The position numbers and the translations under genes were made by a program. From assembly GCF_014638845.1 (NCBI RefSeq), contig NZ_BMFP01000009.1, forward strand, positions 89,060 through 153,059: a stretch of 64,000 bases of DNA, in the 5' to 3' direction. Source of the DNA: Pontibacter amylolyticus. Lineage in GTDB: Bacteria; Bacteroidota; Bacteroidia; Cytophagales; Hymenobacteraceae. Of the stretch, positions 36,147-45,003 are shown one piece after another; position 1 is the stretch's first letter; each line of letters starts with the position of its first letter. The notes beneath the pieces are model-generated. The model was not told where the DNA came from. It saw only the letters and a program-made list of their open reading frames with translations, and did no database searches.

Positions 36147-36269
36147 AGTTTTAAATTGCTTCAGCAAAAGAATGCTTCTTTTACTCTTATTCTCGCCTTT
36201 GGTTCTTATCTTTAGGTAGTCAGCCCTGACAATTATACGTTAGCTTTTTAAAACAAACAAAATAAGACG

Positions 36270-37139
36270 ATGAAGGCAGAACCTATGCTGAAAGAAGGCG
36301 CGCTGAAAGGCAAAACCATTGTGGTAACCGGTGGCGGCACCGGCCTTGGGCGCTCCATGACAAAGTATTTTCTGGAGCTCGGCGCCAACGCCGTGATCTG
36401 CAGCCGCAAGCAGGATGTCCTCGAAAAGGCCGCCGAAGAGCTGATGCAGGAAACGGGCGGGCAGGTCTTGCCTGTTGTGTGCGACGTGCGCAAGTACAAC
36501 GAAATTGAAGCCATGCTACAGGCCACGCTCGACAAGTTCGGCAGGGTGGATGTGCTGGTCAACAACGCCGCCGGCAACTTTGTGAGCCCAACGGAGCGTC
36601 TCAGCCACAAAGCCTTCGACGTGATCACCGACATTGTGCTAAAGGGTAGCTACAACTGCACGCTCGCGCTGGGCAAACACTGGATCGAGCAGAAGCAGGA
36701 GGGGACCATCCTCAATATCGTGACGACCTATGCCTGGACCGGTTCCGGCTATGTAGTGCCCTCCGCCTGCGCCAAAGCCGGCGTACTGGCTATGACACGC
36801 TCGCTGGCTTCTGAGTGGGCCAAGTACGGCATCCGCTCCAACGCCATCGCCCCCGGACCTTTCCCGACTGAAGGCGCCTGGACCCGTCTGTTCCCGAAAC
36901 AATTGGCGGACAAATTAGATCCGGTAAAGCGTATACCTGTCGGCCGCTTCGGCGAACACCAGGAACTGGCCAACCTGGCCGCCTACCTGGTATCGGACTA
37001 CGCCGCCTTTGTAAATGGGGAAGTGGTGACGATAGACGGTGGCGAGTGGCTCTACGGCGCCGGCGAGTTCAACTCCTTCGACCAGATTCCGCAGGAAATG
37101 TGGGATGCGATGGAGAAGCAGATGAGAGGGAAGGAGTAA
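36270..37139 (+). CDS. 2,4-dienoyl-CoA reductase-like SDR
   Basis: A 289-residue short-chain dehydrogenase. The cofactor motif is TGGGTGLGRSM (about 21-31) and NNAAGN follows near residue 95. The usual YxxxK is replaced by SACAK (residues about 168-172), with Tyr supplied by the preceding TTYAWTGSGY segment. This SxxxK arrangement is the mark of mitochondrial-type 2,4-dienoyl-CoA reductases, which use NADPH to reduce dienoyl-CoA during oxidation of unsaturated fatty acids. APGPFPTEGAW also fits. The enzyme is cytoplasmic. No other beta-oxidation gene is adjacent. Confidence 0.88.
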   Translation: MKAEPMLKEGALKGKTIVVTGGGTGLGRSMTKYFLELGANAVICSRKQDVLEKAAEELMQETGGQVLPVVCDVRKYNEIEAMLQATLDKFGRVDVLVNNAAGNFVSPTERLSHKAFDVITDIVLKGSYNCTLALGKHWIEQKQEGTILNIVTTYAWTGSGYVVPSACAKAGVLAMTRSLASEWAKYGIRSNAIAPGPFPTEGAWTRLFPKQLADKLDPVKRIPVGRFGEHQELANLAAYLVSDYAAFVNGEVVTIDGGEWLYGAGEFNSFDQIPQEMWDAMEKQMRGKE

Positions 37140-37206
37140 TTAATTTAGTGATTGAGTGGATGAGTTATTGAGTGAATCATTAAATACTTAATAAGAGTCA
37201 TTGTAG

Positions 37207-37381
37207 GGACAGGTCGCGACCTGTCCTAGTCGTCCACAATATACCTGCTGCACAGCTGATTCGGACTTCCATGTCCGAATCTTTGTCTGCTTGGGACATC
37301 CTTGTCCCCGTATAACTGCAAACTGGCGCACGGGGATGTGGACATCCCCAACAGTCAGCTTCGGGACATGGATGTCCCGAA
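37207..37381. repeat. Cluster of five short palindromes
   Basis: Five palindromes follow each other: 37207-37226 (GGACAGGTCGCGACCTGTCC, perfect), 37260-37279 (TTCGGAC arms), 37293-37308 (GGGACA arms), 37332-37349 (GGGGATGT arms) and 37360-37381 (TTCGGGACAT arms). Arms share the words GGACA and GGGACAT. The stretch has no ORF and looks like a run of small dispersed repeats. Confidence 0.85.
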
Positions 37382-37415
37382 GAGCTTTAGAACTTTGTCA
37401 GTAACCGCGTAGGAA

Positions 37416-37509
37416 ATTCTCCCCTTGAGGGATTATAGGGGTGTTTAGCAAGTTGTTAAAGTCTTCAGCTAAAATTTAACACCCCTCTAACTCCCCTCAA
37501 TGGGAGAAT
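37416..37509. repeat. MITE-like element with about 33-bp terminal inverted repeats
   Basis: The left end (ATTCTCCCCTTGAGGGATTA, then TAGGGGTGTT) is matched by the inverted right end (ATTCTCCCATTGAGGGGAGT, then TAGAGGGGTGTT) with few mismatches. Only about 28 bases lie between. It encodes nothing and could be a miniature mobile element or a large structured RNA element. Confidence 0.7.
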
Positions 37510-37573
37510 CCACAAGAATAAATCTTTTCTATTAACAGACTACTTCAAACTACTGTCTCTATAAATACAAAAA

Positions 37574-37607
37574 TCCCTGGACGATGCTGTAGAAAGCGGT
37601 CCAGGGA
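37574..37607 (-). terminator. Terminator of the nirK-FGE-SCO operon
   Basis: A 9-bp stem (TCCCTGGAC 37574-37582, GTCCAGGGA 37599-37607) with an A run on the + side (T run for minus-strand transcripts), 21 bases after the SCO stop codon. Confidence 0.75.
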
Positions 37608-37628
37608 CTTTTCATTAAAGGCTATACC

Positions 37629-38288
37629 TTAAATTTTCTGTAGCAGGCCTTTGATGGCGTTAACCGTTTCATCGGGTTCTACGCCCAGTCCTTCGGCCTG
37701 GTGGATGATCTCGCCGTTTTCATTGAGCACCGTGATGATGTTTGAATGGGAGATCTCGCCGTCCAGTTCTACTTTGTACTTCATGTTCAGCAGGGCGGCC
37801 AGTTCCCGGATGTTATCCTGCTCGCTGGTCAGCAGTGTCCAGCGCTTCGGGTCCAGGTTGTTGGACTTGGCAAAGTCCAGCAGCCGCTCCGGTGTGTCGC
37901 GGGCTGGGTCCATGGTGACGAGCACGATCCCGATGTCTTCCCGCTTGTACTGGTCCAGTCCCATCTCGATGCGCTTCAGGTCTGCTATGATGCGCGGACA
38001 GGCATACCCGCAATGGGTATAGACCATGGCCACCAGCTGCACTTTGCCCCGGAATTCCTGCAGCTTCAAGGCCTCAGCGTTTTGGTTCTGCCAGTCAGAC
38101 TCAAGTTGGTAAAGCGACATATCGGTTAGCCCTGCCGTAGGTATAGCCAGGCTGGAAGTACCATCCGGTAGTTCTCCAGCAGCTACCGGCTTAGCGCAGC
38201 AACTATCTTCTTCTTGGGCCACTTCCTGCTGACAGGCAGTGAAACCAAGGGCAATCAATGTGAGCAGGTATAAGGTATAGCGTTTCAT
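37629..38288 (-). CDS. SCO1/SenC-type copper chaperone lipoprotein
   Basis: A 219-residue lipoprotein (lipobox LGFTAC) with a thioredoxin-like fold. The copper site is YTHCGYACP (CxxxC) plus the conserved His in GEISHSNII, and LVTMDPARDTPERL is the usual SCO motif. SCO proteins deliver copper to CuA sites of cytochrome oxidase or nitrous oxide reductase. Here the location downstream of copper nitrite reductase suggests help in maturing that enzyme. A long upstream extension of the frame overlaps the FGE-like gene; the lipoprotein signal fixes the start at 38288, 10 bases after that gene. Confidence 0.9.
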   Translation of the reverse strand: MKRYTLYLLTLIALGFTACQQEVAQEEDSCCAKPVAAGELPDGTSSLAIPTAGLTDMSLYQLESDWQNQNAEALKLQEFRGKVQLVAMVYTHCGYACPRIIADLKRIEMGLDQYKREDIGIVLVTMDPARDTPERLLDFAKSNNLDPKRWTLLTSEQDNIRELAALLNMKYKVELDGEISHSNIITVLNENGEIIHQAEGLGVEPDETVNAIKGLLQKI

Positions 38289-38298
38289 AACAATCAGA

Positions 38299-39102
38299 TT
38301 ATTTTTTGGCTGTGGTTGGTGCGGGAGCGTCCTGCGCGCATCGGAAGCCCAGGTTCGCCACCGTGTAGTTGGCTTTGAGGCTCGAGCGGAAGGCGTAGCG
38401 CATAAAGGCCACATAATTTTTTACATCACTGGCTCCGGCAGAACCGGCTCCGCAGAACAATTGCCTGTCCATGCTGGCGTTTTGTCTGGACTCACCCACG
38501 ATCAGGGCCGAGTTGAAGTCAGAGGTCCATTCCCAAACCAGCCCGATCATGCCGAACAGCCCATAGTAGTTTTTAAAGCTATTCTGTACCGGGGGCAGGT
38601 ACTTCGGGTTTGGCTGGCTGTACCAGTCGAGGCTGCGCTGGTAAAAGCTGGGCTCGCTGGAAGCATCCTTTTTCGTTTCGCTGGCCAGTGCGGCAAACTC
38701 CCATTCGCTTACGGTAGGCAGTCGCTTGCCTTGGCACTCGCAGTAAGCCTTGGCGGCGAACCACGACACGTTGATCACGGGGCTGTCTTTGAGCTTATCG
38801 GCTGCAGGACCCACACCCAGCGGACTGGCCCAGTGCTTCAGGTAGCCGGCGTCTGCAAAAAGCGCTTTCACTTCCGACTTCTGCCATTTGGGGTATTTGG
38901 CTACAAAGGCCTCGTACTGGGCGTTGGTGACCGGGTACTTGTCCAACTGGAAGCCCTGCACCGTCACAGCCTGGTTGTTGCTGCCGTAAAGCGGCACAAA
39001 AGTGCCTCCCTTGACATGTACCATGTCGGCAGGAGTGCCCTTTTGTGCTTGTGCTATACTACAGGCTCCGAGCATCAGCAAGATTGTCAGAAGTCGTCGC
39101 AT
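38299..39102 (-). CDS. Exported formylglycine-generating-enzyme-like protein (NirV-like)
   Basis: A 267-residue protein with a signal peptide (MRRLLTILLMLGACSIAQAQ) and an FGE-sulfatase (SUMF1-like) domain: MVHVKGGTFVPLYG, FQLDKYPVTNAQYEAFV, PVINVSWFAAKAYCECQGKRLPTVSEWEFAAL and MRYAFRSSLKANYTVANLGFRCA. The fold also serves non-catalytic roles, and NirV of some denitrifiers is such a protein encoded beside nirK. Because it lies between nirK (19-base spacer) and SCO on the same strand, a role in nitrite reductase assembly is likely. Catalytic Cys pairs of true FGE are not obvious. Confidence 0.85.
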   Translation of the reverse strand: MRRLLTILLMLGACSIAQAQKGTPADMVHVKGGTFVPLYGSNNQAVTVQGFQLDKYPVTNAQYEAFVAKYPKWQKSEVKALFADAGYLKHWASPLGVGPAADKLKDSPVINVSWFAAKAYCECQGKRLPTVSEWEFAALASETKKDASSEPSFYQRSLDWYSQPNPKYLPPVQNSFKNYYGLFGMIGLVWEWTSDFNSALIVGESRQNASMDRQLFCGAGSAGASDVKNYVAFMRYAFRSSLKANYTVANLGFRCAQDAPAPTTAKK

Positions 39103-39121
39103 GATTGATACGTGTTAATGC

Positions 39122-40600
39122 TTAGTGCTTATACTTGGCTTTGGCTTTCTTCACCTGCTCCGGTGTGATCTCACCACCCTTGTTACCCCAGCTGTTTACC
39201 ACATAGGTCATCACGTTGGCGATCTCCTCTTCTGTCAGCTTGAGCTTCGGCATGGTGCTGTTGTATACCTCACCGTTCACTTTGATCTGACCTTCCAGAC
39301 CGTGGGCAACTACCCCGATAGAGCGGTCTATATCAGCATTCAGGTAGTCAGACTTGGCAAGCGGAGGGAAGGCGCCTTTGATACCCTGGCCTTCTGCCTG
39401 GTGACAGGCCTGGCAGTTCTGTGCGTAGAGGGTTTTACCCAACTCCAGACGCATGTCCTTGTTAGAGGCAAAGGCAGCTTTCGGTGTGTTAGACTTCGGC
39501 ATTTCCTGCACGGTAGAGCCTTCTGGGAGGTAGATCTTCTGCTCGGTCTGTCCAGAGAAGATAGCCAGGTTGTCCGGTCCTTCTACTTTCAGCATTCCCA
39601 GCGCGCCTTTGTTGAAGGTTCTGAAGATGGAGTGGTCTACCAGCACATAGTTGCCTGGCACATCTGCCTTAAATTCTGTGATAGCGGAACCACCGGCTGG
39701 TACCAGCGTGGTCTGCACGTTTTTGTTCACGGTTGAGCCGCCTTCCACATACACATTGTCAAAGATCTCACCGATCACGTGGAAGCTGGAAACCAGGTTA
39801 GGACCGCCGTTGCCCACGAAGAGACGAATTTTGTCACCCACCTTGGCAGTGATGGCATTGTCGCCCGTCATAGAGCCCACAGAGCCGTTGAACACGACAT
39901 AAGAAGGTCTTTCGTCAAGGGCTTTCTCCATGTCGAAAGGCTGCAGACCAGGAGCTCCGAAAGCGCCTTTGGTGTAGAAGTCACCCTGCATCACGTAGTA
40001 TTCTTTGTCAACAGGTGCCATACCTTCTTCCGGCTCCACCATGATCAGGCCGTACATGCCATTGGCGATGTGCATACCTACCGGTGCTGTAGCGCAGTGG
40101 TACACGTACAAGCCAGGGTTGAGGGCTTTGAAATTGAATACTGTTTCCTGGCCGGGAGCCGTGAAGGTGGCAGCAGCGCCACCGCCCGGGCCGGTCACAG
40201 CGTGCAAGTCAATGTTGTGTGGGTTCTTACTGTCGGGGTGGTTCATGAGGTGAAACTCCACCTCGTCGTTCTGGCGCACGCGGATAAACTTGCCGGGCAC
40301 CGAACCACCGAAGGTCCAGAAGGTATAGTCCACACCGTCAGCCAACTTCTTCACTACTTCGGTCACCTCCAGGCGCACCACCACTTTGGCCGGGTGCTTG
40401 CGGGTAATAGGAGCCGGAACAAGTGGGGCATCCGTCAGCTCTGCTTCGATCACGGGCATCTCAGCGGGAGCGGCCGTTTCGTTGAGGGAACTTAGGATTT
40501 CAGCGTTTGTGGTTTTGGTGCCACAAGATGAAGCGATGCCGAGACAGAAAATACCTGCCATGGCCAGCCGTATTGCTTTTGGTAAATGTGACCGTTTCAT
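39122..40600 (-). CDS. nirK: Copper nitrite reductase NirK with C-terminal cytochrome c
   Basis: A 492-residue exported lipoprotein (lipobox IASSC). Two cupredoxin domains span about 60-350. Copper ligands are visible in NPHNIDLHAVTG and YVYHCATAPVGMHIANGMYG (Cys, His, Met of the type 1 site) and in FHVIGEIFDNVYVEGG. A cytochrome c domain is fused at the end (about 385-480) with haem motif CQACH and distal Met in STMPKLKLTEEEI. It reduces nitrite to nitric oxide in the periplasm and takes electrons through its own haem. The start is the Met at 40600, where the signal begins. First gene of a three-gene operon with FGE-like and SCO genes. Confidence 0.94.
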   Translation of the reverse strand: MKRSHLPKAIRLAMAGIFCLGIASSCGTKTTNAEILSSLNETAAPAEMPVIEAELTDAPLVPAPITRKHPAKVVVRLEVTEVVKKLADGVDYTFWTFGGSVPGKFIRVRQNDEVEFHLMNHPDSKNPHNIDLHAVTGPGGGAAATFTAPGQETVFNFKALNPGLYVYHCATAPVGMHIANGMYGLIMVEPEEGMAPVDKEYYVMQGDFYTKGAFGAPGLQPFDMEKALDERPSYVVFNGSVGSMTGDNAITAKVGDKIRLFVGNGGPNLVSSFHVIGEIFDNVYVEGGSTVNKNVQTTLVPAGGSAITEFKADVPGNYVLVDHSIFRTFNKGALGMLKVEGPDNLAIFSGQTEQKIYLPEGSTVQEMPKSNTPKAAFASNKDMRLELGKTLYAQNCQACHQAEGQGIKGAFPPLAKSDYLNADIDRSIGVVAHGLEGQIKVNGEVYNSTMPKLKLTEEEIANVMTYVVNSWGNKGGEITPEQVKKAKAKYKH

Positions 40601-40679
40601 AAGAGTTGCTGTTAGAGTGTCTTTATGGATACAAAAGAACACCAGCGACTCTTCTATTCTGATGACGGTAGTCAGTGCC

Positions 40680-40701
40680 AGAGGTGACTTATATCACTTC
40701 T
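40680..40701 (-). promoter_or_regulatory. CRP/FNR-family binding site upstream of nirK
   Basis: AGAGGTGA (40680-40687) and TCACTTCT (40694-40701) form an 8-bp inverted repeat with one mismatch and a 6-base spacer, i.e. GTGA-N6-TCAC. This is the site shape of CRP/FNR proteins. It is centred about 90 bases before the nirK start. A TTCTTTTG stretch on the minus strand near 40633-40640 could be a weak -7 box. Confidence 0.6.
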
Positions 40702-40760
40702 GGATATAATTTTAAAAGGATGTTTGAACACTATATTGGAAAAGCTGTTTTTCGACTTGT

Positions 40761-42653
40761 TTACTTCCATTGTGTATGAAAATACTCTCCTGTTGTTTTG
40801 TCCTTGCGCTGGTAGGTGTGCGCCCCAAAGTAATCCCGCTGGGCCTGTAATAGGTTAGCGGCTGAATCTGCGGTGCTATACCCTATGAAGTAATTCAGGG
40901 CAGAGGAGAGCACCGGCAGCGGTATACCGTACTGCAGTCCCAGCGCCACGACAGAGGCAAAGCCTTGTCGCGCGTTGCGGATTTTATCGACGATAGGGGG
41001 GGCCATAAGCAGGCGCTGCTCATGCTTATAGATTTCTGCCAGTTCTTCCATCAGCTGAGAACGGATGATGCAGCCGTTCGTCCAGATGCGGGCAATCTCG
41101 CTGAAGTTGAGCTCCCAGTTTAACTGAACCGACACCTCACGCATTAAGCTGAAGCCGATCTCGTGATTGATGATGCGGGTCGCCTGATACGCTTGCTTCA
41201 GACTGGTAACAAAGCTTTTTTCATTTATGGTAACGCTGGGCGATTGTTTCTGGTAGAGTGCCGCCGCTTTTACCCGTTCTGTTTTCATGGCAGAAAGGGC
41301 TCGGGCCATCACGGCGGCTGAAAGGGTGTCGTAGGGCACGCCGTACTCCAATGCCACGGCAGCTGACCAGCCACCGGTGCCTTTCTGCTCGGCCTGGTCC
41401 AGTATTTTATCAAGCAGCAGCTCGTCGCCTTCTTTCTTTTGCAGAATGTCAATCGTGATCTCCAGCAGGTAACTGCCCAAACTGTTCTTTTGCCAATCTT
41501 TGAATATGCCGGCAATTTCGGCAGGCGCTATACCTAGCATAAAGCGTAAGAGCGAATAAACCTCCGCCAGCGCCTGCATCTCGGCATATTCTATGCCATT
41601 GTGCACCATTTTTACGAAGTGTCCAGCTCCATCCGGTCCAATGTAAGTCGTGCAGGGTTTGCCCTTGCTGTCACGGGCCGCGATCAGTTCCAGGTACTTG
41701 GCTATCTGTTCATATCCTTCGCGCGGACCGCCGGGCATGATGGAGGGACCCTTACGAGCGCCTTCCTCACCACCGGATATGCCGGCACCCACAAAGTGCA
41801 GCCCCTTTCCAGAGAGCAGCGCGGTACGCCTGGCTGTGTCTTTATAATAGGAGTTACCACCGTCTATCACCACATCGCCAGACTCCAGGAGCGGAATGAG
41901 GACGTCGAGCTGTGCGTCGATAGCGCCCGCATAGATCATCAGCAGTACTTTGCGCGGTTTCTCCAGTGACTGTACAAATTCCTCGAGCTTGTCAAAGCCT
42001 TTTATATTAGTCAGGGAAGGGTTCTCAGCAATTACCTGTGTGGCTATACCTTCTTCTTTACCCGGCACGTGACGGTTATACATCGCAACGCGCACGCCAC
42101 GGCTAGCCAGGTTCAGGGCCAGGCTTTTGCCCATCACACCGAGGCCAATCACACCAAATTCTGACTGTGGGTTCATATGATCTAGTTTAGAGATTACTTC
42201 CTGCACGATCTGCTCAGGACTTAATGAAACATCGACGTGTATACCGTAGGCTGGTTTTTCCAGCGACTGCAACTGGGACTCCAGCATGGCAGGCGGCATG
42301 AAGTGCGCATGCCGCGCCTGCAAGCGCTGCAGGATGGTGTCGCGGGAGCCATCCAAGTAGATCCAGCTGATGTCCGGCACCGTCTGCAGCGTTTTGCGGT
42401 ACTCCTCTTTCAGGGCAGAGCAGGCCAGCACAGCACCCCCATTCGCTTCCCAAACGGGAATCAGGCTTGCCAGTTGCGCCAGCCAGGGCGCGCGGTCCGC
42501 ATCGTTCAGGGGGATACCCTGTCGCATCTTGTCAATGCTTGGCCGGGGGTGGTAATCGTCTGCATCATAAAAAGGGAGCCGGAGTCTCTCAGCAAGTCTC
42601 TGCCCGACAGTGGTTTTGCCACTCCCCGTTACGCCCATCACGATATAGATCAT
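40761..42653 (-). CDS. Gluconokinase-6-phosphogluconate dehydrogenase fusion
   Basis: One uninterrupted 630-residue frame encodes two consecutive enzymes. Residues 1-159 are a GntK-type gluconate kinase (Walker A VMGVTGSGKTT; YDADDYHPRPSIDKMRQGIPLND; ACSALKEEYR). Residues 160-630 are a full decarboxylating 6-phosphogluconate dehydrogenase (GVIGLGVMGKSLALNLASRG, GISGGEEGARKGPSIMPGG, KMVHNGIEYAEMQ, C-terminal FHTQWK). The second part begins at MNPQSEFG (42176), its natural start when unfused. The protein would turn gluconate into ribulose 5-phosphate with 6-phosphogluconate passed between domains. The frame opens at 42743, but the kinase start is Met 42653. Confidence 0.9.
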   Translation of the reverse strand: MIYIVMGVTGSGKTTVGQRLAERLRLPFYDADDYHPRPSIDKMRQGIPLNDADRAPWLAQLASLIPVWEANGGAVLACSALKEEYRKTLQTVPDISWIYLDGSRDTILQRLQARHAHFMPPAMLESQLQSLEKPAYGIHVDVSLSPEQIVQEVISKLDHMNPQSEFGVIGLGVMGKSLALNLASRGVRVAMYNRHVPGKEEGIATQVIAENPSLTNIKGFDKLEEFVQSLEKPRKVLLMIYAGAIDAQLDVLIPLLESGDVVIDGGNSYYKDTARRTALLSGKGLHFVGAGISGGEEGARKGPSIMPGGPREGYEQIAKYLELIAARDSKGKPCTTYIGPDGAGHFVKMVHNGIEYAEMQALAEVYSLLRFMLGIAPAEIAGIFKDWQKNSLGSYLLEITIDILQKKEGDELLLDKILDQAEQKGTGGWSAAVALEYGVPYDTLSAAVMARALSAMKTERVKAAALYQKQSPSVTINEKSFVTSLKQAYQATRIINHEIGFSLMREVSVQLNWELNFSEIARIWTNGCIIRSQLMEELAEIYKHEQRLLMAPPIVDKIRNARQGFASVVALGLQYGIPLPVLSSALNYFIGYSTADSAANLLQAQRDYFGAHTYQRKDKTTGEYFHTQWK

Positions 42654-42837
42654 ATTTGCTGCATTAAAGTAACTCACCCCGCTGTTTCTGGAGCCGCCAT
42701 ACACTGTTGGGTTTTGTACGGAATTAAAGAGAGTAGTTTGCAAATAACCGATCGGTTAGCACATGATAGTGCCTGCTTGTGGTTTAGTAAACCACGAATG
42801 CCTGCCTCAGCAGTAAGAAAAACTGTTTCGGGTATAC

Positions 42838-44295
42838 CTAATTAGAAGGGTGTGATTTACCTGCTTTCAGCAACTGCCGCATGTGCTGGATGCTGAGTTC
42901 GAGTACGTCTGCCTCCGGGCTCACGTACACATCAGGCGCCATGCCGTAGTCGATCGGGTTTTCAGCCACATCGCGGGCGCGGAGGTTAGAGGGGTAACAC
43001 AGCTCAAAGCACCCGATGCTTTTGGTCAGCGCCATAAAACCATCAACAACACCGGCCGTGTTTTGCCCATACAGAATCACTTTATCGCTTTGTCGGGATC
43101 TGTACACAAAGGTCTCACCCGAACTGATCGTTTTCCCATTCATCAGCACAGCCACTTTCTGATGCGGTGCATAGAGCGTATCGGGTTTATAAATACGGGC
43201 GTATTCAGTCTTATTGAACCAGAACATCGTGTTTTTCAACGACATCAGGTAGTCGTATTCTGCTTTCTCGGATTTGTCCATTTGCTCTGGATCTTTGCCA
43301 GACAGAAACTGTTTTAAGTTACCCTCCGACATCCAGACGCCAATATTGGGGATCTGGATAGGACCGGATAATACATAGGGCATCACGGGTAGGTATACGG
43401 CATCGTCTCCGCCGTTATTGTCGCGCACGTCGATGATGATGAAGTCTGCCTTTGTAAGCTCGTAGTGGTGCGCCTTGAGCAGACTGTCTACAAAAGCAGG
43501 TCGTTTCTCATAGAAGTTCGGGAAGCGGATGTACGGCAAATCCCCGTCTATCACCCTGAAGTGAAAGTCGCTGTAGCGAGCTACGTCCTCTAGTTTTTTG
43601 TTCGTGTTGGCAGTGGGCCAGACCTTGTACCAGGTGTTATAGGATAAGAATTCCAGCTTTTCGGGGCTCTGCAGTTTTGTTTTGAAACGTCGGCTGCTGT
43701 TATCATCCAGGTAGTACACAGCCTAGTAGTCATTGCCGTATACCTGGTTGAGCTCAAAACGCACGTCTCCGGTTTCCCAGCTGGCATTATTGCTTTGCAG
43801 AACCACTCCAACGAACTCCCGCTTGCATGTACTCGACTTAGGGTTAAGCATGATACCCACTTCGTAAGCGCCATACTTCCAGATACCCAACAGGTCGTTT
43901 CCCCGGTAGGCTTTCTTTTTCTTTACCCTCTTCAGGTCGGCAATAAAAGTGGCTCTATCCACCGCGATGCGCTCGCGCAATGGCTGACTGCCGCTGGCAC
44001 CTGTGAATTTTATGTTGTTATGCCCATCCCTGAAAAAACCAAGCCATTGTTCCAGCACAGGAAGGCAGTCCTCGATCGCTGTGACAGCTTTGGCCTTGTC
44101 GCGATACACGGCTTTGTTTGCAAGGTATTGCGCCTTGTTCTGGTCGGTTACTTTGATGCGAAATAAGGCATAGTCATTTTCGTATACCTGTACCGCCTCA
44201 TCGAATGCACCGGCACAGTTACAGTTCTGCGCCTGGGCTGGTACGGCGGACATGATGGCAAAAAGAAGGCAAAGTAGGGTAGAGGTTGTTTTCAT
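42838..44295 (-). pseudogene. S41-family peptidase gene interrupted by one in-frame TAG
   Basis: The reading frame is that of a 484-residue exported protein with a signal peptide (MKTTSTLLCLLFAIMSAVPAQA) and a C-terminal tail-specific (S41/CtpA-type) peptidase domain. Catalytic region: IIDVRDNNGGDD and GKTISSGETFVYRS, with the Ser nucleophile in SSGE. Codon 191 is TAG (43723-43725); the frame continues unchanged on both sides (NDY-stop-AVYYLDD), with no indel. A GTG directly after the stop could only restart the second half without the signal. Either a recent nonsense mutation, a sequencing error or readthrough. It lies at the far edge of the cassette array. Confidence 0.8.
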
Positions 44296-44345
44296 AGAGG
44301 GGGGTAGGTTTTTAGAATAGGTGGGGGAGACGGATTGGTTCTCTA

Positions 44346-44412
44346 ATATAACGGTACTCGTGCAGCCGATGAGCAAGGCGTAGCCGAGCATAAAGGCTGA
44401 ACTTGGTTAGGC
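44346..44412 (-). repeat. attC-like site 0 (left end of array)
   Basis: Ends in GTTAGGC (44406-44412), four bases after the SUKH gene's stop. The centre holds GAGCAAGGCGTAGCCGAGC, shared with sites 1, 3, F, G and H. The outer AAC lies at 44350-44352. GTTAGGCA is exactly complementary to TGCCTAAC at the other end of this cassette. Confidence 0.75.
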
Positions 44413-44416
44413 AAGG

Positions 44417-44905
44417 TTATTCTTCTTCTGCAAATACTGAATCAGGAACAAGTCCGCTGATGAAAGCTGCGAAGTCAGGAGCTATTTCAATGTCTTCATT
44501 ACATTCTACATCAATCCACCTTACACTCGGGCTTTTTCCGTTTCTATAGTCAAGTGTTATCCACCAATGACCGTCCCCAGTTAGTAACACCTGCTTTTCT
44601 GGTAGCCCCCATTCCTTTGTCATGTAATGAGTGGCTAAGATATTCTGTACTGTTTTAAAAGATTTTTCTGTAATGATACCGAACAACTCAGACAAAGGGA
44701 CGTGGTTTTCCGCCCATGTGGTCCTTTGTTTCATTGGGTGTGCAAAGCCTTTAGTGTAGCCACCATTCTGTACTTTTAGAAACTCAATCAATAGTGATGG
44801 CAATTTCACGCCTAATTCCTTTTCTGCCATTTCAACCATTTCATCCGTCAAGGCAGGATGGTTGTAGTAGTTGGAATCCCAGAATTCATTTTTTTCAATT
44901 CCCAT
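44417..44905 (-). CDS. SUKH (SMI1/KNR4)-family protein, cassette gene
   Basis: A 162-residue soluble acidic protein. HPALTDEMVEMAEKELGVKLPSLLIEFLKVQNGGYTKGF is the standard SMI1/KNR4 (SUKH-1) opening, and DGHWWITLDYRNGKSPSVRWIDVE the typical central beta region. SUKH proteins are the commonest immunity proteins of contact-dependent and polymorphic toxins; no toxin is encoded next to it, so it may be an orphan immunity gene. It is the leftmost intact cassette, bounded by GTTAGGCA and TGCCTAAC, with the start codon 25 bases inside the right boundary and the stop 4 bases from the left one. Confidence 0.85.
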   Translation of the reverse strand: MGIEKNEFWDSNYYNHPALTDEMVEMAEKELGVKLPSLLIEFLKVQNGGYTKGFAHPMKQRTTWAENHVPLSELFGIITEKSFKTVQNILATHYMTKEWGLPEKQVLLTGDGHWWITLDYRNGKSPSVRWIDVECNEDIEIAPDFAAFISGLVPDSVFAEEE

Positions 44906-44930
44906 CTTTAGAATCCATAATTACAATCCT

Positions 44931-44996
44931 GCCTAACGGCCTGTACATAAAGCGAGCAATGCGTAGCCGGGGCTTGGCTTATGTGCAGTGTTAGCA
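44931..44996 (-). repeat. attC-like site 1
   Basis: Runs from GCCTAAC to GTTAGCA. Inner arms CTGTACATAA and TTATGTGCAG pair over 10 bases with one mismatch, and the centre contains GAGCAATGCGTAGCC. GCCTAAC matches the classical R-box consensus RYYYAAC. Confidence 0.8.
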
Positions 44997-45003
44997 AACT
45001 TTA

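Noticed and set aside
42177..42743. Gluconokinase as a separate gene ending before the dehydrogenase
   Set aside because: No stop codon or frame change exists between the domains, so it is annotated as a fusion.
44296..44391. S41 peptidase gene as the last cassette of the array
   Set aside because: No attC-like site follows its stop near 42838; the base composition resembles the chromosome.
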